Part shown: positions 5,304-10,617 of the stretch, in pieces
Layout of the letters: the number at the start of each line of letters is the position of its first letter
How positions within the stretch are numbered: position 1 is the first letter of the stretch
Notes under the pieces: model-generated
What the model was told of the DNA's origin: nothing
Databases searched by the model: none
Seen by the model: only the letters and a program-made list of their open reading frames with translations
Translations under genes and position numbers: made by a program
NCBI GenBank assembly: GCA_942490925.1
Contig: CALNYX010000032.1
Location: forward strand, 1-10,617
Source of the DNA: CALNYX01 sp942490925
GTDB taxonomy: Bacteria > Chlamydiota > Chlamydiia > Chlamydiales > JAAKFR01
Direction of reading: 5' to 3'
Length of the DNA stretch: 10,617 nucleotides

Positions 5304-5942
5304 ATGAGTTTGCCTTACCATTGGACAGCTGTTGCATTTGATGCTGACACCCCTGATGCAGACAAGAACAAGATGAAGACATTTCTTTATAGGACTCAGC
5401 AGAATGCAATGAAAGAGTGTGGCATCACTAAGAATCAAGCCAAACATGTTGCACTTTATGTGTATCCACATCATGCAGCAGAAAACAACATTGCTCTCCC
5501 TCACAACTACATTTATAAAGATGCAAGGCCCATTCTCCCCACCCACAAACCAAGCAAGAAGTGTCCTTATTACAGAGCAGTGGGAAACAACTACAACTAC
5601 TACTTTTCAGATATTCAAGTCCAAACTCCTCCTCAAGTTCAAGCTCCTCCTCCAAATGAACCTCATGTCCCTCACATTGAATCATTCAGTGACATTTCTT
5701 CACCAGACTCTAGCTTTGGTGATGTAAATGTTATTTTTGATCATGAAATGGAGGAAGCCAACCAGCAGCCCAGCCCTGAAAGTCAGCAACAGAGCGCTCA
5801 ATCCAAATCAGCATCAAGTCTCAGCAGCACCATGAGTGACATCAGCAATCCAATTCCAATTGAAGCCTTTGCTGAAGATGTGGAACCTTATTTGAGAGAG
5901 ATTCTCCAAAACATGAACTCAATGGATTTTGAAGAAGTCTAG
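5304..5942 (+). CDS. 212-aa protein, new two-member family (member 2), acidic Ser/Gln-rich tail
   Basis: The start at 5304 (AACCATG) is chosen over the longer frame from 5100, whose extra part is encoded by repeat and pyrimidine-rich DNA and would be an unlikely leucine/phenylalanine run. Residues 20-110 are basic and aromatic, and align with the 254-aa protein. Shared residues are T42, K43, Q45, Y52, P55, A58, P66, H67, Y71 and P76, with no gap between 41 and 76. A tyrosine-rich stretch (about 97-107) precedes a P/Q linker. The tail (125-212) is rich in S, Q, D and E and ends in an acidic helix-like segment with EILQNM and FEEV. The architecture is the same as member 1: basic domain first, acidic tail last. 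Function is unknown, and a DNA-associated regulator is a guess. Confidence 0.75.
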   Translation: MSLPYHWTAVAFDADTPDADKNKMKTFLYRTQQNAMKECGITKNQAKHVALYVYPHHAAENNIALPHNYIYKDARPILPTHKPSKKCPYYRAVGNNYNYYFSDIQVQTPPQVQAPPPNEPHVPHIESFSDISSPDSSFGDVNVIFDHEMEEANQQPSPESQQQSAQSKSASSLSSTMSDISNPIPIEAFAEDVEPYLREILQNMNSMDFEEV

Positions 5943-6019
5943 GGTTAAAATGTGAAAGTGCTCCAGTGTAGTCTAATGTGTGTAGAAACCTGTCATCCTC
6001 CTTTTTCCTTTTACTTCCT

Positions 6020-6090
6020 TCTTCTTAGCTTAGCGTAGCTTTACCTTAGTTCTTATTACCTTATGCCTAGTACCTAGTACCCAAACCCTA
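6020..6090 (+). promoter_or_regulatory. Orphan copy of the CTTAG-rich promoter-like sequence
   Basis: CTTCTTAGCTTAGCGTAGC, TTAGTTCTTATTACC, two CCTAGTA units and TACCCAAACCC follow the same order as the leader of the 212-aa gene (CTTAGCTTTAGC, TTAGTTCC, TACCTATTACCCAACC). No ORF follows, because satellite DNA begins at about 6098. An AAACCCTAA telomere-like motif lies right at this junction (6083-6091). Confidence 0.45.
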
Positions 6091-6157
6091 ACAGCCCTGA
6101 TGGGGAGGTGGGAGATGCTCTGGAGCTGCTCAGACTCTCAGCAAGTCAGGGCAAAAG

Positions 6158-6204
6158 CGCGGAAGCAAATGGGGGGCAAGGTTCATCCCCCATTTGCTTC
6201 TGCG
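6158..6204. repeat. Inverted repeat in satellite unit 1
   Basis: Arms GAAGCAAATGGGGG (6162-6175) and CCCCCATTTGCTTC (6187-6200) are perfect, and extend outward to 6158 and 6204 with one mismatch. The loop is 11 bases. It is the counterpart of the palindromes in units 2 and 3. Confidence 0.7.
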
Positions 6205-6867
6205 ACAAATCTCAATCATTTGCAGCAATGCTGAGTCTCCTGAGGCCCAGCTAGCCCCTGTCAGGCCTCTTCTCACTTTTAGGAGCCAAGGAGGTTGGTG
6301 GCAAGACATGCACTGGGGCCAGGGTGAGTAGGAAAGATGGCAAGATAATCCCCAAAAATGCCTGATGCGCTCAGCTTCTAGCACGCAGTGATCTGGGGCA
6401 CAAAAAGTAGATTCTGCTCCAGCTGCACATGATGCTTATTCCCATGGCTTAAACAAAACATGCTTGAATTTGTGTGAGCCATGCTGGAGTCACTCAGCCT
6501 CTCAGCCAGTCAGGGCAAGAGCGTCACAAATGGCTGAGAGAGGCTGGCTCCAAATGCTGCGCTCTGAGGCACAAATGTAGTTTCTGCATCAACCACCCAT
6601 GAAGCATGACTCCTGGGCCCAAATGAGTCATGATGGGGAAGTGGAAGACACGCTGGAGCCGCTCAGCCTCTCAGCCAGTCAGGGCAAGGAGCGTCACAAA
6701 TGGCTGATGAGAGGCTGGCTCCAAGCGCGCAGCGCTCTGGGGCACAAATGTAGTTTCTGCATCAACCACCCATGAAGCATGACTCCTGGGTCCAAATGAG
6801 CCATGATGGGGAGGTGGGAGATGCGCTGGAGCCGCTCAGACTCTCAGCAAGTCAGGGCAAAAGAGCA

Positions 6868-6905
6868 GAAGCAAATGTGGGGTGAGCTCACCCCACATTT
6901 GCTTC
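6868..6905. repeat. Perfect 38-bp palindrome in satellite unit 2
   Basis: GAAGCAAATGTGGGGTGAG (6868-6886) is followed directly by its exact reverse complement (6887-6905) with no loop. The same site in unit 1 has 14-bp perfect arms with an 11-base loop, and unit 3 has 13-bp arms. Confidence 0.85.
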
Positions 6906-7574
6906 CGCGACAAATCTCAATCATTTGTGGCAATGCTGAGTCTCCTGAGGCCCAGCTAGCCCCTGTCAGGCCTCTTCTCACTTTTAGGAGCCGAGGAGGT
7001 TGGTGGCAAGACATGCACTGGGGCCAGGGTGAGTAGGAAAGATGGCAAGATAATCCCCAAAAATGCCTGATGCGCTCAGCTTCTAGCACGCAGTGATCTG
7101 GGGCACAAAAAGTAGACTCTGCTCCAGCTGCGCATGATGCTTATTCCCACGGCTTAAACAAAACATGCTTGAATTTGTGTGAGCCATGCTGGAGTCACTC
7201 AGCCTCTCAGCCAGTCAGGGCAAGGAGCATCACAAATGGCTGATGAGAGGCTGGCTCCAAATGCGCGCGCGCTCTGAGGCACAAATGTAGTTTCTGCATC
7301 AACCACCCATGAAGCATGACTCCTAAGTCCAAATGAGTCATGATGGGGAGGTGGGAGACACGCTGGAGCTGCTCAGCCTCTCAGCAAGTCAGGGCAAGGA
7401 GCATCACAAATGGCTGATGAGAGGCTGGCTCCAAGCGCGCAGCGCTCTGGGGCACAAATGTAGTTTCTGCATCAACCACCCATGAAGCATGACTCCTGGG
7501 TCCAAATGAACCATGCTGGGGAGGTGGGAGATGAGCTGGAGCTGCTCAGACTCTCAGCAAGTCAGGGCAAAAGA

Positions 7575-7618
7575 GCAGAAGCAAATGTGGGGTGAGGTTC
7601 ATCCCCATTTGCTTCTGC
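7575..7618. repeat. Inverted repeat in satellite unit 3
   Basis: GCAGAAGCAAATG (7575-7587) pairs perfectly with CATTTGCTTCTGC (7606-7618). Inside, GGGG and CCCC can also pair if one T bulges out. The central bases resemble unit 1 (GGTTCAT) while the left arm resembles unit 2 (ATGTGGGG), so this copy looks like a mosaic. Confidence 0.65.
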
Positions 7619-8077
7619 GACAAATCTCAATCATTTGTGGCAATGCTGAGTCTCCTGAGGCCCAGCTAGCCCCTGTCAGGCCTCTTCTCACTTTTAGGAG
7701 CCGAGGAGGTTGGTGGCAAGGCATGCACTGGGGCCAGGGTGAGTAGGAAAGATGGCAAGATAATCCCCAAAAATGCCTGATGCGCTCAGCTTCTAGCACG
7801 CAGTGATCTGGGGCACAAAAAGTAGATTCTGCTCCAGCTGCACATGATGCTTATTCCCACGGCTTAAACAAAACATGCTTGAATTTGTGTGAGCCATGCT
7901 GGAGTCACTCAGCCTCTCAGCCAGTCAGGGCAAGGAGCATCACAAATGGCTGATGAGAGGCTGGCTCCAAATGCGCATGCGCTCTGAGGCACAAATGTAG
8001 TTTCTGCATCAACCACCCATGAAGCATGACTCCTGGGTCCAAATGAGTCATGATGGGGAGGTGGGAGACACACTGGT

Positions 8078-8572
8078 TCGACTCTCACCCGCAGCTTCGA
8101 TGCCAGCCTGCGTCATGGCTGCGTTGCCAGAAGGCCCGTTGCCAGCGCCCTGCGCTTGCTGAATGGCACACCTATCGACTGGTGCTCCAAGAAGCAAGCT
8201 ACAGTTGAGGCCACCATGTGTGGGTCCAAGCTGGCTAGCACCAGAGCACGCGCGGATCAGGTTGTCGACCTGCGCGCAGAGCTGCGCCGCTTGGGCGCTC
8301 CTGCTTGTGACAAGAGTTGCATGTTTGGAGACAACAAGATGGTCATCGACAGCTCCTCTGCACCTCATGCTAAGCTTCACAAGTGGTGCAATGCTCTCTC
8401 CTTCCATCGCACAAGAGAGGCTGTGGCGGCAAAGCTCATTGATCCGCGCTTCCCACCAGGAGATCTCTGCCCCGCTGACACACTCAGCAAGCACTGGGGT
8501 TGCCAACAAGTTGAATTTACACACATGTGTGTGCACATGTTACTATCAGAACACAGAAAGAGTTCGAGCTGA
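8078..8572 (+). mobile_element. Ty1/copia retrotransposon fragment: degenerate RNase H end
   Basis: One open frame, with no ATG of its own, encodes the C-terminal RNase H region of a copia Pol. It begins DASLRHG (D codon at 8099), then NGTPIDWCSKKQATVE (from about 8162), MFGDNK (D at 8330), HAKLHKW, NALSFHRTREA and DTLSKHWGCQQV, ending at TGA 8570-8572. Of the three acidic residues needed by RNase H, the two Asp are present, but the Glu expected in the G-S-E position is Lys (AAG at 8228). Reverse transcriptase, integrase and gag are missing. The left end abuts the satellite at 8076-8077. After QQV (about 8512) the sequence no longer looks like copia Pol. The motif set resembles copia elements of diatoms as I remember them. 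Confidence 0.82.
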
Positions 8573-8707
8573 TGGGGAGTGACAACACCTGTGCGACTGC
8601 GCTGCGATCTGCGCACGCCTCACAGCCACTGCGCACCTGCGCGTCAACTCTCGCCTTCGCAGCTTGTCGATGTCACTAAGAAGCCCAGCAAGGGCTGGTG
8701 CTTCCCC
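8573..8707. other. Possible 3' end or LTR part of the copia remnant
   Basis: A purine-rich GATGGGGAG (8571-8579) followed by TGACAAC could be a polypurine tract with the start of a 3' LTR. The other LTR is not in the window, so the boundary cannot be set. The region is GC-rich and has no recognised gene. Confidence 0.2.
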
Positions 8708-9292
8708 TCACTTAGATGATCCTTTTGATGTGTTAACACTGTCTAATAGGCATGCTGCCCTAGCGCCATTGCCCCTGGCCCGCGGGGAGGCGAAGCAGGG
8801 GCTAGCTCCAGCCGCACATTTCGCTGGAGTGCGCTCCCTCCTGGAGAGTGCACCGCTCCTCATCCCAACAGAGTTGTGTTTGTCTGCACACCAGAAGTAG
8901 CCAGCAAAGACGCTGCCCTGGTTTAGTTGATCCAGCGTAAAAGCTGTCATTGTAAAATGTCTGATGTCCGAGCACACGCTCAGACCATGTTCTTCAGACG
9001 CGTCGGACCAAACGTGAAAAGACCAAATGACCGACTCGCACGAAATTTCTGTTGACAAGACCAACCACCAAATCGTTGCACCTCCATGCCCTCCACTGCC
9101 CACCAAGTTGATCATTCTGCTCTTGTAAACACTCCATTCATGGCTACACTTTATGATGGTTGCTGTGGTAAGATAGATTTCTCGGTTGGAGTGGTTGTCT
9201 GGTGTCAGCAGTGAGAAATTGGGTCTAAACTCGTGTTTTGTTGACATCGCGAATGCCGATCCTCTCGTGCCCCGTTTGAAGCCTCTGCTCAA
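8708..9292 (-). CDS. Uncertain 194-aa open frame, no recognised family
   Basis: The only long open frame in the right fifth of the window. The product is rich in S, H, R and W with no recognisable domain, signal peptide or membrane segment. Its C-terminal third is encoded by GC-rich DNA that might be copia LTR, while the rest is in average-composition DNA, so the frame seems to cross a composition boundary. No poly(A) signal or promoter stands out. It is probably a chance frame or a decayed gene, and is listed because nothing else explains this stretch. Confidence 0.18.
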   Translation of the reverse strand: MSRGFKRGTRGSAFAMSTKHEFRPNFSLLTPDNHSNREIYLTTATIIKCSHEWSVYKSRMINLVGSGGHGGATIWWLVLSTEISCESVIWSFHVWSDASEEHGLSVCSDIRHFTMTAFTLDQLNQGSVFAGYFWCADKHNSVGMRSGALSRRERTPAKCAAGASPCFASPRARGNGARAACLLDSVNTSKGSSK

Positions 9293-10617
9293 TGGATTTT
9301 CGTGATGAAAGCAGTGACATCCATGAAAGACTCAATTAAAAATTGTTTGCGCTTGTTTGTGTTGTTGCTGCAATCAGTTTCGTGTGTGATAATACCAGTG
9401 CATTGTAATGAGAATTTTGGGCGCCACTTTTGACATGTCACCATCACCTGTCGGTGCATCCTTGAAGTGATTGATTCTAACCAATTCCAAAACCACAGGT
9501 CTTTGTATATTCTCTCTACAGATCGGCTATTGTCAAAACATGTTGAGCTTTTGGCATTTGGAGACCATTTTGGTCAACAACAGTGGCCTTGATACGGCAA
9601 ATCGATTTTTGTCGTGATGGCACCCATTCCCATGCCGTTAACATGCTTCCAAGTCAAATACACTAATAATTCTTGTTGCTGTTTCGAACTTAAAAATACT
9701 AAGGGTCATGGAGGTGCAATCTATGCCCTGTGGGACGCATTTGTTGTCAAGATACTGTGACTTGAAAGCAGGAACCTTGTACTTGGTCGTGTCACAGTGC
9801 AGGTGTGGTGCCGATTGATGGATTAGATACCCATTTCTTCTCCATTTCGATCCATCTCATTATTGTTCATATATATTGAGTTGGACTGACGTAATTTCTG
9901 CATTGTCAAATCCTTTTGGAGAAGAGTAGGAGTCCCAGGAATGTTGACTTTGAGATTTGGCCGCAAGGTGACTCTTGAGGTGGATTGTTGTATATGATAC
10001 GACAAAACTGATGCAACCAGCACTATTTGGGACGCAAGTACTTAACAATGGCTCCTGATTCCTAGAAGAGCTAGCTTCAGAATGATGGTTGGGGCTTCGG
10101 AACGACAGATTCTGTGAATTGTGTTGGTACACTTTGTTGTCATTTGCAGTTGGAACTATGTTCCATTTGGAACTGCTTTCCACTACTACTTAACCAAGGC
10201 TGTGCAGAATAAACAATCTAGTGTAAAGTGTAGACTATGTAGTTACTCTATCCATACTAGCAGACCAGATCATAGTGTTGCATTAATTCCAAACAGAGCA
10301 AGTATTCAAACTTCCTGTACTTCTGCATCATGCACCCTATCAGAGGCACCAAGCTCCAAGCATAAGCAAAGTACCTCGTATTCTACAGTGATATCCTTGC
10401 CACTCCAAAAATCATTGGTTGTTGTATCAAGCAAGCATGACCAAAAGCATACTTGCATACCGTAATGCCAACGTGCCAAAAGGTGCAAGAAAATGAATTG
10501 ACTTGCGTCGCAAGATTCAAGACAAAGTTCCAAAAAGGTCGTTCCAAGCTCTATACAATTCCGTCACAGATTCGTAAAAAGAGTATCATCATCGATCAGA
10601 TGTGGCTCAGTAGACGT
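9293..10617. other. No gene recognised
   Basis: About 1.3 kb of unremarkable composition with only short frames (up to about 114 codons) on both strands, none with known motifs or biased composition. I see no tandem repeats, tRNA, or retroelement motifs. Exons of an intron-containing gene could be hidden here, but no splice pattern is convincing by eye. Confidence 0.5.

Larger units (their letters stand above)
6098..8076. repeat. Higher-order satellite, three units of ~706-710 bp
   Basis: Units begin at TGATGGGG/TGCTGGGG at 6098, 6804 and 7514. The third stops at 8076. Each unit holds three related modules of about 170 bp sharing CTCTCAGC(A/C)AGTCAGGGCAA. The first module is expanded by about 200 bp containing a palindrome and a conserved GC-rich block. 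Units are highly similar (mostly single-base differences). The satellite is richer in GC than the gene block to its left. Short open frames on both strands recur in every unit but follow from unit similarity. I see no gene in this 2 kb. Confidence 0.85.

Noticed and set aside
6130..7799. Short frames (66-84 aa) conserved in all three satellite units on both strands
   Set aside because: Units are so similar that any frame would be shared. The frames have no domain and are open on both strands at once.
8071..8094. GGTTCGACTC resembling a tRNA B box or a primer-binding site
   Set aside because: The five bases on each side do not pair as a T-arm, no A box lies upstream, and the position is inside the start of copia RNase H.
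8163..8582. Alternative 139-aa plus-strand frame and 162-aa minus-strand frame over the copia fragment
   Set aside because: The frame from 8078/8156 carries all the copia RNase H motifs. The others are shadows.

Overview
This is a eukaryotic window. Genes are intronless but have AATAAA-type poly(A) signals and no bacterial ribosome binding sites. The left end is a TTAGGG-derived repeat array, and a Ty1/copia remnant at 8078-8572 carries the phrases NGTPIDW, SKKQATVE, FGDN, NALSFHR and LSKHWG. From memory these resemble the copia elements of diatoms and other stramenopiles, so a diatom or relative is my best guess. I could not test this by search.

Layout. (1) Bases 1-1044 hold two head-to-tail copies of a ~516-bp repeat. 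Each copy has a 13-bp telomere-like array (CCCTAATCACTAA), an AT-rich spacer with an 11-bp inverted repeat, and a short AATTCGTAA-type array. (2) Bases 1054-5942 are a compact block of five probable intronless genes: a RusA-family Holliday-junction endonuclease with its catalytic residues intact (+), a convergent small acidic protein (-), a 386-aa protein with a basic disordered N-terminus (+), and two proteins of 254 and 212 aa (+) that share a previously unnoticed N-terminal domain and acidic Ser/Gln-rich tails. Every intergenic stretch but the 32-bp convergent one carries its own short repeats or dyads, so the block looks like an integrated DNA virus, virus-like element or subtelomeric mobile element. 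No polymerase, Rep, integrase or recognisable capsid is visible, so its class is open. (3) Bases 6020-6090 repeat the promoter-like sequence that precedes the 212-aa gene, but with no gene after it. (4) Bases 6098-8076 are a higher-order satellite of three ~706-710-bp units, each with an internal palindrome. (5) The third unit is cut at 8076 by a 5'-truncated, catalytically dead copia RNase H fragment. (6) Bases 8573-10617 have no convincing gene.

How the parts may work together is inference. RusA could resolve branched DNA made during replication or recombination of the element. The telomere-like terminal repeats and the AATTCGTAA arrays could be ends, origins or promoters. The two paralogous proteins and the acidic protein look like regulatory or DNA-associated factors.
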